Assembly: GCA_019843655.1 (NCBI GenBank)
Contig: JACDQD010000001.1
Span: 39,459,392 to 39,523,391, forward strand
From: Lethocerus indicus
Taxonomy: Eukaryota > Arthropoda > Insecta > Hemiptera > Belostomatidae
Direction of reading: 5' to 3'
DNA: 64,000 nt
Each line of letters starts with the position of its first letter. Position 1 is the stretch's first letter. This document shows positions 11,288-22,769 of this stretch, one piece after another. Below the pieces are notes generated by a model that was not told where the DNA came from, made no database searches, and saw only the letters and a list, made by a program, of their open reading frames with translations. The translations under genes were made by a program, and so were the position numbers.

Positions 11288-11440
11288 ACAAGATTGTGCA
11301 CAATACAAGTATATTTACCAATAGCACTGATAATGTAAAAAGACCCGTTCGCTGGATTGCATGTATCAATCAAACTTTTTTGATCGTCTACGATGTACTA
11401 TGTATATTTAAAGAAAAAATAAAGTATTTTCCTTTCAAAA
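11288..11440 (+). repeat. Dispersed repeat family F, copy 1
   Basis: TGCACAATACAAGTATATTT, then CATGTATCAATCAAAC, CGTCTACGATGTACTATG and TATATTTAAAGAAAAAATAAA match the reverse complements of 23318-23500 and 23636-23800. The 3' end with an AATAAA-like run suggests a retroposon tail. This is the only plus-strand copy of five. Confidence 0.65.
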
Positions 11441-11444
11441 ATTC

Positions 11445-12120
11445 GACCATCCATAGATTTATATATTTGTTAAAATTTGTATAATTTATATTAATTAACA
11501 AAATTACGAAAGAGCACGCTACCGAAATTTGGATACGTTTCGACCCGATTTTCCAACGAGTATTGTCTAGATTAGTATCTAAGCGGTGATTAATAAATAG
11601 ACGGTGTACGTGTCACGGTATTTTATCGGGTGGCGGGCGTGTAAAAGATATATGTTAGGCTACTGATTCGTGAAAATGTTGCTAGTGCTAGTGAGGTGTG
11701 GTCACAGTGCCACGGGTCGCGGTTAATTTTTCGTTTTGTTTAGAAAATCGTATCTGGAGAAAACGACTCGTCGCTGGTCCCCCTCCGACGACCCCGAACA
11801 AAACGAAGCCGTAGCCGTGCAAAAGTACGCTCGAGGAGGCCGAATTATACTCCGAAGATACGTCAAGCATAATTCCGAAAACAAATACATATACTTTATT
11901 TTCTATTAATATACACAGTAAATTACGCAAATATCGATTATTACGTGCATTCCGGCAATATTTAGACTACAAAATATTTATATTTTACAATCGGATAAGG
12001 ACCGTCGTAATAGTGATGACTACTGGCAGTGGCGAGGAGCCATTACATTATCGACAATTTGACTTCTAGTACAAAATAGTGCAGATAGCGTCGAGATAAT
12101 CTGCGGATAAATCTCAGTAC
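11445..12120. other. Non-coding stretch, no gene seen
   Basis: AT-rich. No coding, RNA or repeat signal recognised. Confidence 0.45.
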
Positions 12121-12205
12121 GATTTCATCTAGCGTTCTATATAAGTGATGGTTCTTCGATTCGACCTTATACTGACGTTGGCGAATAGCCGAAATCCCTC
12201 CGGGC
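12120..12205 (+). repeat. Hammerhead-like motif with tRNA-like upstream box
   Basis: ACTGACGTTGGCGAATAGCC followed by GAAAT (12171-12195) is a copy of the hairpin family. Upstream, GGTTCTTCGATTCGACC (12150-12166) resembles a stretched B box. The arrangement parallels 12307-12395 and 63481-63570 but is more degraded. Confidence 0.4.
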
Positions 12206-12306
12206 CGTCGATTTCATTATGAATTATTCGCGGGCAAATTTCACCGGAGTTTACTCTCTTTGAGGTTGTTTATTATCGGCCGGCTCAAGGTTCCAGGAGG
12301 CGTACA

Positions 12307-12395
12307 GCCTTGGCCTATTAGGTAAGAGCGACAAGTTGAGTTCAATTTCTGCCGATGTTGGCTACCAGAAACCGGTCTAATTCCAGACTGGAGCG
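12307..12395 (+). repeat. tRNA-like SINE head joined to hammerhead-like hairpin
   Basis: An A-box-like TTGGCCTATTAGGTAAGAGC (12310-12329) is followed by a B-box-like GAGTTCAATTTC (12338-12349), the correct order for RNA polymerase III. It runs directly into GCCGATGTTGGCTACC and then AGAAACCGGTCTA, a diverged copy of the hairpin family ending in the ACCGGT palindrome. The unit therefore looks like a very short SINE whose body is the hairpin. No poly-A tail is seen, but AT-rich sequence follows. Confidence 0.5.
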
Positions 12396-12399
12396 GTGA

Positions 12400-13265
12400 T
12401 AATAAAAAAAATATCTATTTTTAAATGGAAATTGAAGAAAATCGAGTGAGCGTACACAATATTAGCTCAGCTCGTAATTAATTAAATTTCTATCATTTTA
12501 TATTTCCAATATGTTACTTATATCGCAAGCTATTTTCGAGCAAATCCTATGACATATTTATAAGAACTTATACACGAATATTAGTGGCGTAAAAGATCTC
12601 CACTAATCGGTCTACCGATATCGGTGGAAACCGCCGCTGACATCTCAATAAACCTTAATATATATAATTTTACCTATGTTTGCAATTGTTCCGTTTTCCA
12701 TTTCTCCTGGTACTGAAGATTAAACGTGCACACATTGTAACTTATATTTTTCCTTCTCTTCGTGAAATCTTTCTTGTAGCCAACGTAGTTAATTTTTAGT
12801 TTTTGTTCCTCAATTATCTTCGATACAAATCTCAATAAACGAACCATCGATTAGATAGCCCGTGCCTTAAATGTTTGCCGTCCCCTAGGCTGCAATATCC
12901 CGGCAGTCCGATTTCAGTATCTTGGAACTAAAATGTGAAAGCGCCAACACCGAACGAAAGAAGGGGAAAATGTCTTTATTGTTTCCTAACCGCGGGTTTA
13001 TTTCCGTCGCCCGGCTTTCTCCCGGTTCTAGACGCGACCGAATTAATTGGTCGAGAAATAAACAGATCGTATATACTCCTCCGCGATGCATTATTCGAAG
13101 AGGGCAGTTGTGGTTTCTACCGGTCGCCGGTAGCTCTGAGCTGGTTGAAAACTAACTCAAATTACCCAAATGGGCGAGGTTGCACGCCCCCTGCTATCTT
13201 GAGAAAACCGATAATAAATAACCTCAATAAGAGTAACTCTTAGGCGAAATTTACGTAAGAATAAG
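12400..13265. other. Non-coding stretch, no gene seen
   Basis: AT-rich with no recognised element. The short frames at 12885-13243 overlap on both strands and show no domain. Confidence 0.45.
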
Positions 13266-13266
13266 C

Positions 13267-13267
<1 letters not shown>

Positions 13268-13320
<53 letters not shown>
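13268..13320. repeat. (TA)n microsatellite
   Basis: An uninterrupted TA run of about 53 bp. Confidence 0.98.
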
Positions 13321-13323
<3 letters not shown>

Positions 13324-13570
13324 AATATATACATAAATACTGATCTAGAAAGGTTACAGAACTAACAGTTCGCTTAATTATACCCAATTTGACAAGGCCA
13401 CAGGTCCAAAATACACAAAACCTTAGTCAAACTTATAGATTATCTCGAATGGGAACATTTGAAAAAACATAATTGTATATGAACGGAATTAAAAAAAAAT
13501 ACACACGGTAGCTTAAATTGAATTCAGTTAGCTATTAAATAAACTGTCCTTTGGATGTCAACTCGATACA

Positions 13571-13735
13571 TCGCCGTGCTAGACCGGTGTCTACAATCAA
13601 ATAACTGTAAACCTGACTCTGGGTGTAGATGTATTGATCACTTCTCGGAAGTGTACTCCGATAATTCGATCGGCGAATTAATTTCGGACAAACGAGACCG
13701 GTCTAGCTCAAGACCGAATTGGGAGAATTGAATAT
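13571..13735. repeat. Hammerhead-like motif family: inverted pair
   Basis: On the left, GTGCTAGACCGGTGTC (minus-strand copy ending GACACCGGTCTAGCAC) and on the right GAGACCGGTCTAGCTCAAGACC (13694-13715) face each other about 100 bp apart. Only the stem III/stem I end of the motif is preserved on each side. The right copy continues with the family's downstream GACCGAATT block. Confidence 0.45.
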
Positions 13736-13927
13736 TGCGAGGGCGGTGAATAATATTACTTTGAAGCGACCGATAAAAATAATGGCAGCGAATTGGATAG
13801 AAAACGCGGGAAAAATATGTTTAATAGGCCGGCCGCAAACTGTTGCAGTTTTCAGCTTTAAATACGATAAAAGCCTCCTCCTCGAAGCCAGAACATGGAG
13901 ACTCGAGGTACCGCAAATGTTTTGCTT

Positions 13928-14010
13928 TTGTTTCCCCCCTTCCTTCCTTCCTCTCGCTTTTCTTTCGTGTCTTTTCATTTTTGTTTTTTCCTTTCTTTGC
14001 TTTTTTAAAC
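13928..14010. repeat. Polypyrimidine tract
   Basis: A C/T-rich run on the plus strand, with TTCC repeats and few purines, within an otherwise featureless stretch (13736-14220). It produces long frames on both strands that I do not consider coding. Confidence 0.7.
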
Positions 14011-14222
14011 ATTTTTGCCAGCGGCCGCAGAGCGCTCGCTTTCCCAATAGCGGCGAGTGACGCAACACGGTGCCAACTTGCTCTGAGCGGTGTTATGGAG
14101 GGGGGGGAGGGGTTCACTCGTCCTTTCTAAAACGCTAATCGAAAAGAAAACGGATTCTGGATTAAATTATTGAGCCTTCAGTTTTCAAAAATTTCCCTCA
14201 AACTTGCCTTGAGAGAAATTTT

Positions 14223-14241
14223 TCTGTTCGATCCGAACAGA
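14223..14241. repeat. Small inverted repeat
   Basis: TCTGTTCG and CGAACAGA form perfect 8-bp arms around ATC. It may be chance. Confidence 0.5.
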
Positions 14242-14269
14242 TCGGAAGCGAACCCTTAACCCGCCGTGT

Positions 14270-14480
14270 TCCATTCCCCTGGGGTTGACCCTCCCAAATT
14301 CCGGGATTTTTCCTGCGTTTGGAAACCACCCGAGCGAGATCCACTGTAACGGTTTTTCTCCTTTCTTTCCGACGGAAATCTTACCGCTATCATTATTAGG
14401 GTCGAAAAAGGCCCTCAATAGAAGGGGGCCCAACCCTGCCAACCGAAGTTCTTCCCAAAGTATTACGTGATCCTCCCGGA
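14270..14480 (+). repeat. Dispersed repeat family K, copy 1
   Basis: Blocks GGGATTTTTCC, TTTGGAAACCACC, a CTTTTTC-type run, CCGACG and GGAAATCTTACCG recur in the same order at 30830-30950. The end, CAACCCTGCCAACCGAAGT and CTTCCC-AGTATT, recurs at 22785-22825. The long frames on both strands reflect low stop density rather than a known protein. Confidence 0.5.
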
Positions 14481-14484
14481 AGCT

Positions 14485-15205
14485 AGTGATGATTCGGTTA
14501 AAAATAATTTATATATTCTATTTTACGTTTTCTGGAGTTATGTCCCTCTCGAATTAATCGGTACGAGTCGTGCCGTGAATACAGCGTTAGCGATTCGCAT
14601 TTCCGGCCGAGAATATTATTAAAGATATAAAAATCCGAACAAAAATTCGAAAAGTTTCGCCGCAACGTGAACGATCGTCGGTCGGTGGCTAATGCGTGAC
14701 AGCTATTAACGAGGTCGCATTTGCATCGGATTTTTTTCTGTCCTCTCGAGAGTTACACTTTACTCAGCCGAATGCCGAACGCTGGGCCGACGGAAGGAGT
14801 AGTTTAATTTTATTTACCAACTCACCTAAGCATCGATAGGTCCGGACAAGCGCCAAAATATTTTTAAAAACCATACCTGTGGATGCCCTAAATATATGAA
14901 TATATACTTAGGTAGTACACCAACAGTAATGGACAGTCTGACGTCAGCAGCTTTCTGAAATGGAATGTGTCATTTATGAAACCACTCCTCTGCAGTTCCA
15001 AAATTCAAATATAAACAAACTACAGACGGGTTCAAGTTTGTAATTGGGAATTCCTAACATAAATTAAGAAAACTTAACTATATTTGTATTAAATACATCT
15101 GGGGGCTGTGTTAATCTTAAATGGGTCTTTGAGAACCATTAATGTTTCCAATCGAAGCGTTGATGTCGCCGTAGTTCGGTGGAAGACCGCGTCGCAAAAT
15201 AAAAT
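14485..15205. other. Non-coding stretch, no gene seen
   Basis: Ordinary AT-rich DNA; no element recognised. Confidence 0.45.
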
Positions 15206-15209
15206 TTGA

Positions 15210-15400
15210 AAAAAGTTAAATATAACACATAAAAAAAATCAATTTAAAAAAAGGGGGAAACACCGTTGTGTTCTTCTCCTTTATGCTCTATTTGTTACTA
15301 GTGCTACTTTAAGATCAATGTCGCCGATTGTTGTTGTACAATCGTACCGTACAGTTGTACCTATAAAACAGTTTAAAAAATATTAACATTAACTGTGTAT
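15210..15400 (+). repeat. Dispersed repeat family E, copy 1
   Basis: TTATGCTCTATTTGTTACTA, GTGCTACTTT, AATGTCGCCGATTGT and TACAGTTGTACC recur at 61458-61575 in the same order and strand. Here an additional internal GTACAATCGTACC segment is present. Class unknown; possibly a retroposon 3' end. Confidence 0.65.
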
Positions 15401-15404
15401 AATT

Positions 15405-16080
15405 AGTAGAACACAATTTGCATCTAGCCAAATGTGACAAACGGTCGGTTAGAACCGACAGGAATTCTCATACGAATCACTCTCTCAATATAACGCTGGC
15501 GCATATTACACTACCGTCCTGTGTTATAACAAAATGTGGAATAAAATTTCTTTCCGAACATATTTCACTACAATAAAGTATATATTTTGTGATATAAAAC
15601 TTATTCTTCGTTAATTCTATTTTGTATCCCGTATTATTTTATGGCACTTAACTTCAAGCCCCCCCGCCCCGGGGGTGATAAGGGGCGTCGACTGGTGTCC
15701 ACTTCCGGTAATTAATCCGAGGATTTTTGTAGATTGTACACTTATGTGAATTTGTAAGAGTCGAGGAGTTAGTTGAGCGAGCTACCGTTAGATGGGGCGG
15801 GTAGCCGGGGGGGCCGGGACGCAAGTGCCCCTCCCCCCTCTGTCGTAATCTCCGCTCTCCCTGCTCCGGTGGAGATAAAACGGGGCGTTTTAGTCGCAAA
15901 TTGTCATCGATCTAATATTTTCCGCCGCGTTATCAGTGCGCCGGGACAGCGGTCCGGTATTTTCTTAGAGATTTCGGGAATTTTTTTTTCCCTAAGCGTT
16001 TTCACTTTTTTCTCTCCCCTTGTTACCGTCCGCGCGAGAAAAAGGGGGTCGCCGCGGGGTGGGGAGAACCGGGCCGGAAA
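15405..16080. other. Non-coding stretch grading into GC-rich DNA
   Basis: 15405-15650 is AT-rich. From about 15655 the sequence becomes GC- and CpG-rich, up to 16310. The frames of 126-134 codons in this pocket are interrupted by the simple repeat at 16083-16170 and I do not consider them genes. Confidence 0.4.
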
Positions 16081-16082
16081 GG

Positions 16083-16170
16083 TAGAGAGAGAGAGAGAGA
16101 AAAAGAGAGAGAAAGGGAGGTGGGAGGGAGTGAGGGAGGGAGGGAGGGAGTGAGGGAGGGAGGGAGGGAA
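16083..16170. repeat. Polypurine tract with 20-bp minisatellite
   Basis: A GA run (16083-16100) leads into an almost pure purine stretch. Within it a 20-bp unit, GTGAGGGAGGGAGGGAGGGA, is repeated exactly twice (16130-16149 and 16150-16169). Such a strand can form triplex or G-quadruplex structures; that is general knowledge, not shown here. Confidence 0.9.
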
Positions 16171-17680
16171 ATTTGCCCCTCCTCCCCCCGGTGTTATCCC
16201 AGGGCCGAGAGACACCCGGAGGAAAACTGCTTTCCCACGAGGCCGGAGGTCGCAACGGAGGAAGAAGGAAGAGCCCAGGACTAGGGACATCCAGGACGTA
16301 CGTACCACGGACGAGAAAAAACGAAATAACGAAATAATAATAAAAATTATTTATAAGCGAAACTGAATGTCGCCTCTGTGCTTAAGCCCGTTAAGCCGTG
16401 GGCTTAGTGGAGTTTGAAACGGTATTTAGTCGTCATCGTGCCGACCGTGGTGGGGGGAAGCCGGCGTTACTTCTGCCTATCCGGGACAGTTTTCTTACCG
16501 ACGCTCAGAGTTATTACCGAACGATATCATCCGATAGCGTTAAAATTAAAAGTGATGCGTTTATTATGTATTTTTACCAGTTAAACAGCGTTATTTCTAC
16601 CATACGACATTGCTTAATTGGCAGTCGTGGGCTTTGTGGTAAGGAGTGAGCGTTTTATGTTGCCTCCTATCACTCCCCCCTACTTACAACTAACCTATAC
16701 GAACTAACCTCCATGTAGCCGGGTGCTGATGAAATTAGAATTGGGAAAAATAACCCGGGGACTCGATCGGCGTTCCGTTCTCTGGCGGGCATTAGTGCGC
16801 CAATACCGCACTTTTCACTATAGCGACAACTACAGAGCTTACTTGCAAATATTATTGGTCCGTCTGGACACTAATTTCTCATAAATACGTTTCTACGAAA
16901 ATGTCTCACAGAAGGCTTTTGTTAAATATTAGAAGAGTCTACGACTTAATAAATTAAAGCGTACGACAATGACATACTATGGCATTTCTAGATTTCCATA
17001 CCGCTTAAATACGGCGTGCACTATTGTGTGTTGTTTAAAATAATAATTTTATTATTTGGGGCTTCGAATTTCCCCGAGGAAAACGATTGGTATTTTCCTC
17101 CCCGTTCCCAAAACTCTGCCTCGTGTAAGAGGGAAATTTCAAAGGGCAAATGAAACGGTCCAATTTTTACCATTCAGAGAATTGTCCGGTCATAGAGCCG
17201 GTAACTCTGTGCTAATGTTATGCCTCATTAGTATTAAACGATTCCTTTGCGTTTGTCACTCCATTGTAGATTTCCTATACGGCTTGGACAATTGCTTGTA
17301 TCGCTCGTTCGATTCGAAAGCGTGCAAACAATAATCTAGCCAAATATTTTAGTTAATGTTAATTCGATTGATATAAATGACCCTGCTCAGTTAGAACTCG
17401 TTCCTAATGGGCGCTGACAAATTTGCAGAAACGTACCGAAACATTCTTCCACTCCTAGCGTTGGTTTCAGTGATGAAAGTAATAATAACAGAAAATGTTT
17501 ATTCATATACTGAAACATGTTGTAGGCAACGAATCAAATTGTTAGCTTCGACTTGTCCGGCACATTTAATTCAGTTGCGAAAATCTCGAGTTCTAATATT
17601 GACCGACTAATAGTGGAAAACGCGTCAGACTTCGGTATAAAAACATGTTTAAATTACCATGAACGTTTGGGGGGTCGGTT
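16171..17680. other. Non-coding stretch, no gene seen
   Basis: GC-rich to about 16310, then AT-rich. No element or coding signal recognised. Short frames (16398-16649, 17056-17334) show no domain. Confidence 0.45.
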
Positions 17681-17683
17681 AAT

Positions 17684-17762
17684 GTCTCGGCTTCTCGCCG
17701 TCAATGTGTTGAGTCTCTCCTACTGAAAACGACGACTGAAGCCGAAACACGATAGAAGCGCA
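17684..17762. repeat. Hammerhead-like motif family: inverted pair
   Basis: GTCTCGGCTTCTCGCCGTCA (17684-17703) is the minus-strand form. CTACTGAAAACGACGACTGA then AGCCGAAACACG (17720-17751) is the plus-strand form. The two are about 15 bp apart and could pair as one hairpin, as at 8449-8560. Confidence 0.5.
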
Positions 17763-17764
17763 TT

Positions 17765-18420
17765 AAGAATTGCTCTGGCTTTAAAAATGTGTTAAGTTTA
17801 AGAGAGAGCGGAATATAATGAGGTTAGAATTATCCTTTTAGTTTTATCAGACTGTTTAGTCGGCGTGTAAACTTGCATTCGGACAATGAATAAATGTTTC
17901 CAACTTCGCTAAGTCCAGAAAATTGTTACTGTATTGTTAGGCTGGGCCTGTTTCGGCGATGACGCACAGTTTTTGTCAGAGCAGACCCTCTCATGCGACG
18001 CATGAGTTTCCTGTCAAATGTTATCCTGTGAAACGATAGTTTCATTTTCTTTTTTTTTAATCTTTGGGTTTTAAAATAGTAGATTTTTTCGTATTTTTTA
18101 GCGCAAACATTTTCCCGTTATGCGCTTTAAAATACCTACTTTTAAACAGCAGTTTTGTGCAGTTTCAATTACCGAGGGAGACAGTGGGACGAAAATGGCA
18201 ACAGTGATAATAATTTTTAAACATCATAGGTAAACTTTCATCATGAATAAATAACACTCTTCTCAAAAGGGCAGGATTGTCGAGTGGGGGGAAGTCGCTA
18301 AAATTCGACATAAGCTGTACCCTTCTGTCAGGTAAGGAATAACTTTTCCACAGCTGAATCCAATAAATAGATGAATATTTGCATCGAGAATAAATTAATT
18401 TAAACAATTTTAAGTATACT
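17765..18420. other. Non-coding stretch, no gene seen
   Basis: AT-rich; no element recognised. Confidence 0.45.
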
Positions 18421-18421
18421 T

Positions 18422-18580
18422 AAGAGATTCGGACTTCCCGATTATTCCCGTGTATATTTCTGTTAGGACGGGTCATCGATGTTCCCGGGAAACTGTCGTA
18501 GAATATCAACACTAGCCGTTGTTGCAATTTATGCTAATGTATACGTTACGTTTCAAACCATCGGCTTCTCCCATTATTTA
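18422..18580 (+). repeat. Dispersed repeat family H, copy 1
   Basis: CCCGATTATT, CGTGTATAT, TTAGGACGGGTCATCG, TGTTC, AGAATATCAACACT and GTTTCAAACCATCGG recur in the same order at 19232-19400. The copies are about 810 bp apart, in direct orientation and clearly old. Confidence 0.6.
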
Positions 18581-19231
18581 TTTTTTCCTCTCGGCAAACC
18601 AACTTCTCGAAAGTCTGCCAGATAAGGCCAATTATTTGTTCTAACAAATATTAAATAAAGGACCTCTCGGTAAAAATAAATGTGGATTATTAAAACCTTC
18701 CTCACATTATTCAGAGAATGTCCGTGAACCGAATTTACGGTGGTGGTGGCCCGAATGAAAGTGTGAAAGCGTTGTTGTGGAGAGCGGGGGTCCACTCTAT
18801 CGTCGATAACCTATGGCCACTCTAGGTTAACATTTCCATTTTATCTCTCCTATATTTTTTCCCCTATTTATTTAATATGTCTCGATTAGAAATATTATAA
18901 CTGTAACCCAAGTTGCGGTCCGCATTTTTCGGATTTCCAGGAGCGAATTGGAGCGGAACGCCGCTGCCGGTTTGTCGCTACGAATTTTTATGATTTTCCG
19001 AATTCGCGTTAACATTTTCGCCCCGCACGAACTGTACGAAACTTTGGACGAAATAGTTTGACACTACTGACGGCGGTAGGTACCACGAACTGGGAAACCC
19101 TCCGTCCGGAGTTGGTGGATCGCCGATGAAAATAAACTCGGTGCGAAAACGCGAGGTATAAAATTCGCAGAAGGATTCGCTCGCCGCTTCCCCCGTACAC
19201 TTATCGAGTTATTTATAAAACCTCGTTTCGA
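18581..19231. other. Non-coding stretch between H copies
   Basis: No gene seen. It may be part of a larger diverged tandem duplication, but I could not extend the similarity. Confidence 0.4.
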
Positions 19232-19400
19232 CCCGGAGCGGACAGGCCCGATTATTTTCGCGTATATCTCCTTTAGGACGCGTCATCGGTGTTCACGCGA
19301 ACCGGTGGTTGTGGAATATCAGCACTCCGCCATCAATCGCCTTTGTCGTCTTTGGCATCGTTCCATTTCAAACTGTCGGGTCCGCCTATTTACATCGATA
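19232..19400 (+). repeat. Dispersed repeat family H, copy 2
   Basis: Direct copy of 18422-18580, including CGATTATTTTCGCGTATAT and TTAGGACGCGTCATCGGTGT. It is CpG-richer than copy 1, which suggests copy 1 has decayed more. Confidence 0.6.
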
Positions 19401-21510
19401 CCCGTCGTCCGAAACACGAGCTAAAATATCAATTGAAAGATGAAAAATCGACAATTGGGAATTAAAGAATCGGGGATCGAGAGCTGCCCGACCTGTGCCA
19501 GAAGACAGAGTTGCGCTTTGCCAAAACCCAGCGACGTTTATAAAACCGAGAATATTTTTGACCAGCGGAATCGGTCCATTTCAATTGACACTTTCAAGAG
19601 CGAGCCGCCCGCTTCATGATTTGACGTACCGGCGCTATTTATCGACTCCTCACTGTTGATAACGCCGATATCATTAAAAAAAAAAAAATTCTATCGAACG
19701 TTCTTCTTATTTCTCTTAGCTCACTAATTCTTATAAATTCATAAAGAACTTAGCTTTCAGAGACTTTTCAACCTCCCGTTTTACAACTTCTGACTTTCAA
19801 GTATCAATAAAGAAAATGGAACTCCGGTAGCCATTATTTGTTGTTTCTTTTGTTTTGGTATTTATTATAGTTATAAAGTTATAAGTTGTACAGAGTAGTA
19901 TAAACAAATTATAATTGAAATGAAAATTGTTAAATAGCTTAGAGCGGCCTTCCAACTCTGTATTTGAGAACGCGAAATAATCTGTGCCGCCAGACGGGTG
20001 CACAACAGGTTCAAGGCCTCTTGTTTCGAATCGCGTCAGTATTTTAGCTCTGCCAGTTTTTATTCTTTTTATATTATTTTTGTAATCCAAAAATGCGAAT
20101 TTAAAAAAAAATATTTTTTTAAGATTCCATTCTGTTAATTTTCACAGGATCGATCCCTCAATGGCGTCAATGTTTGGATTTAAAACGTTTATCGACGGTT
20201 CCGTCGCTCCTTATTAGTTTCGAGTTTCCCCCCGGCGTTAGTACAGGACAGATAGGATGCTTGGACCGGCCTTATAACCGCACTTTTACACCTACAGGAA
20301 CAAACTATCGAACTATCAACCGTCAACCGGAGTTGACGAGCTCCTCTCATTTAACCAGTTATGGAAAAAGCGGTCCGCCGCCTCGTATCCGATTTTCCAT
20401 TGTACTACGAAATATAGTATTCAGATATTGGGTTGCAGAAATAGGGCCGTCGGTGAATCGAACAATGCTCGATGCGAGTCCTAGCGCCGAAACAATTTCA
20501 GAAAGTGATTGCCACTGCCCGCGCCCATTTGGCGACAATTGCCCATCGATTCCGTTTGATTTCGGCCGATTTATAAACCCGGAGGCTGCCTATTTACGCC
20601 GAAGCTATGGCCAAAATACCTTCGTTGCGATATATTTACGCGGCATTTCCTTAAATATGCGCAATACGTCGGTGTCGGTCGTAGAAATGAGTACGATTTA
20701 TGAGTATCGATAAGCCAGTTTAGATTAGGTTAGGTTAACGGTCGAATTATTAGTAATCTTATTACAATATACGTGCCATCTTTATACTTAGCATCCCGTT
20801 GACAGGCGAGTGGTGTCTAGATAAGTGGTTTTTAATTAAATTTTATTCCGGCTACAAAAGCGTACCTAAAGATTGTTTTAAAAGTAGCCGATTCTTAGAC
20901 CATTTTCACCGTTTATTATCACCGTGTTCAAAGGCAGTTATGTCCTCCATGTATGTACCTACAATGTTGAAGTGACAGAAGAATGTTTTCATAGGAGTAA
21001 CTTTTAGAGGAACGCCAAGAATACCGGTTTAGATCAATTTTTTTCCACTCCCTTCGTTTACGGCTCTCAATTTTCCGAAAAGTGAATATCTAATCAAATT
21101 CTAAAGCTAAAGAGTCGATATATAAATTTTAAAATCCCCATGGTTTTATAGCTCAATAGCCACTTAGATGACGCGACACCACTTTTATTTCTATTAGGAG
21201 AATTATATACCTCGGGATACTGACGAAGGATTAGAGTTCGGAATGGGCTATAAAGCCTCTTTCCCCCGAATCGTGCTTTTCATCAGTTCTGGGGGCTTTG
21301 TAAGTCGATGGAGTGTTACTGAGATTGTTTATTCAATTGATCAAAATCATTAGTCGCGAATTAGTCAAAATCCCCGTCGGTGGTGGAATTTCCTCCGAGT
21401 GTTGTGTGTAGTAAATCCGTAGTGTAATCGAAGCGAATTCCGTCCGTCAACAAGCAATAAGGAGAATGGGAATTGTCATCGAAAATGGCCTTCCAAAACC
21501 CACTGTCCTC
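19401..21510. other. Non-coding stretch with one long unrecognised frame
   Basis: A frame of 179 codons at 20174-20713 is the longest uninterrupted frame in this AT-rich part. It shows no domain, signal peptide or repeat structure I recognise. No splice or promoter context supports it. A TTAGGTTAGGTT patch (two telomere-like units) lies at about 20725-20736. The rest is featureless. Confidence 0.4.
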
Positions 21511-21512
21511 AA

Positions 21513-21710
21513 ATCCTCCCCCCTCCCGCAGGCATAGTATTAACATATTCTTCTATAATCTATTTTTCCCAAGAACTTTTGTTTACAGCTTTGATATTAC
21601 CCACCTTCATACAGGTGTAGAGGGTTTTTCCCCCTTTCCGAAGGGCGCCCCCTCCAAGGAGGTGATCCAAACGGAAGTCCGGGTTTCCGCCGCCGTCAGT
21701 AGTGCCCTCC
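21513..21710 (+). repeat. Dispersed repeat family L, copy 1, ending in hairpin motif
   Basis: CCTCCCCCCTCCC, a TTAACATATT-TTCTATAAT block and TTTACAGCTTTGATATTA match 25347-25440. The copy ends at GGTTTCCGCCGCCGTCAGTAG (21681-21701), the reverse complement of a diverged hammerhead-like motif. L2 ends with a similar but weaker sequence. Confidence 0.6.
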
Positions 21711-21714
21711 TTTA

Positions 21715-22715
21715 ATGAAGTTTCGTGTTTTCGTTGAAATTGTTAAAAATTATTTACTTTTGTCGAGGCCCCGATTGTAACAAAAAATATCGATGTCTGT
21801 TATTTTTACGTAAGACGACTGGTATTCTCCAACGTCGGTTTGAATGATTTCTCGAAATATAATTATTGAAAAGTAAAAACGTTATTTTTTCAAGTTGGAG
21901 TATAAATAAATCCTGTCAGCGTTCCCCTCAGTAATAGTGGAATCTCCGAGGCTGGACGTCTGGGGCAATGATTGACCCCGACTAAACGTCGGTCAAGGAT
22001 TCCTACCCGTCCGCCGCGTTATATTTATTTACTCATTTCAATTTTTATTTTTAGATAAAAATAAAAAACAATTAAATACGAAAATGCAAGGGATAGAAAA
22101 CAAGAGAAGCCTCGCCCTTTCCGCCAAATTTAAAACACAAACAGTGTTTTCACGGTTATATACGGAATAGAAAAATATGACATAACAGATATGAGAAACC
22201 GGAACTTTAAAATGCTCCGATATCTCAATTATGTATGTTTATAAGTTTTAATTAAAAAATTTCGTTTCGTGTCCGGTTATATTTCTTCTTAAAAATCAGT
22301 ACAAATGTCGGATCCACGGTATCTTCACTTTTGAAGAACGAGGGAGAACAATGGTCTCGGCTGTGCCGATTCATATCTAGGAATACTCGAGATAATGAAG
22401 CCGGCGGCTCGAGTCCCCTGCTGAAATTGCGGTCGAAACTCTCAAAAATACGTTTCGGCATACTCCCCGTCGTCGGTTATACTCTGTAAAAATCGAGAAC
22501 CCGAAACGGCTCTGTACTTAGAGTAACCCGCAGTAACAGATAAGCGTACAACCGGATGAAGAGATGTCGTGTACTCTCTCCTCACATTTCGTTTCTCACT
22601 AAGAAAATAGACGCCGAGGAAATATTGCAGTCTAGTGTACGCTGATTACAAACGTTTACGGACTGCGATTGTCGATACGTCGGTGGTTTAAAATTATAAC
22701 TGAAGAGGTTTTCCC
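21715..22715. other. Non-coding stretch, no gene seen
   Basis: AT-rich; no element recognised. Confidence 0.45.
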
Positions 22716-22717
22716 AG

Positions 22718-22760
22718 TGGCTACTGAAGATGGCGAGAAGCCGACACGGGGTCCGGTACG
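22718..22760 (+). repeat. Hammerhead-like motif, single copy
   Basis: GGCTACTGAAGATGGCGAGA then AGCCGACACGGGGTCCGG. The core CTGAAGA and the GGC/GCC stem are intact. GAAAC has become GACAC and the ACCGGT palindrome is altered. Confidence 0.55.
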
Positions 22761-22769
22761 GCGAATTCC

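Noticed and set aside
10987..11484. 165-codon frame
   Set aside because: Crosses from a CpG-rich pocket into a family F repeat copy; no coherent protein.
13821..14117. Lysine-rich frames around the polypyrimidine tract
   Set aside because: They are translations of a simple-sequence C/T tract.
20174..20713. 179-codon open frame, the longest in an AT-rich stretch
   Set aside because: No recognisable domain, no splice or promoter context, and one frame of this length is not surprising among six frames over 64 kb.
20725..20736. TTAGG telomere-like units
   Set aside because: Only two units; such words are common in arthropod DNA.
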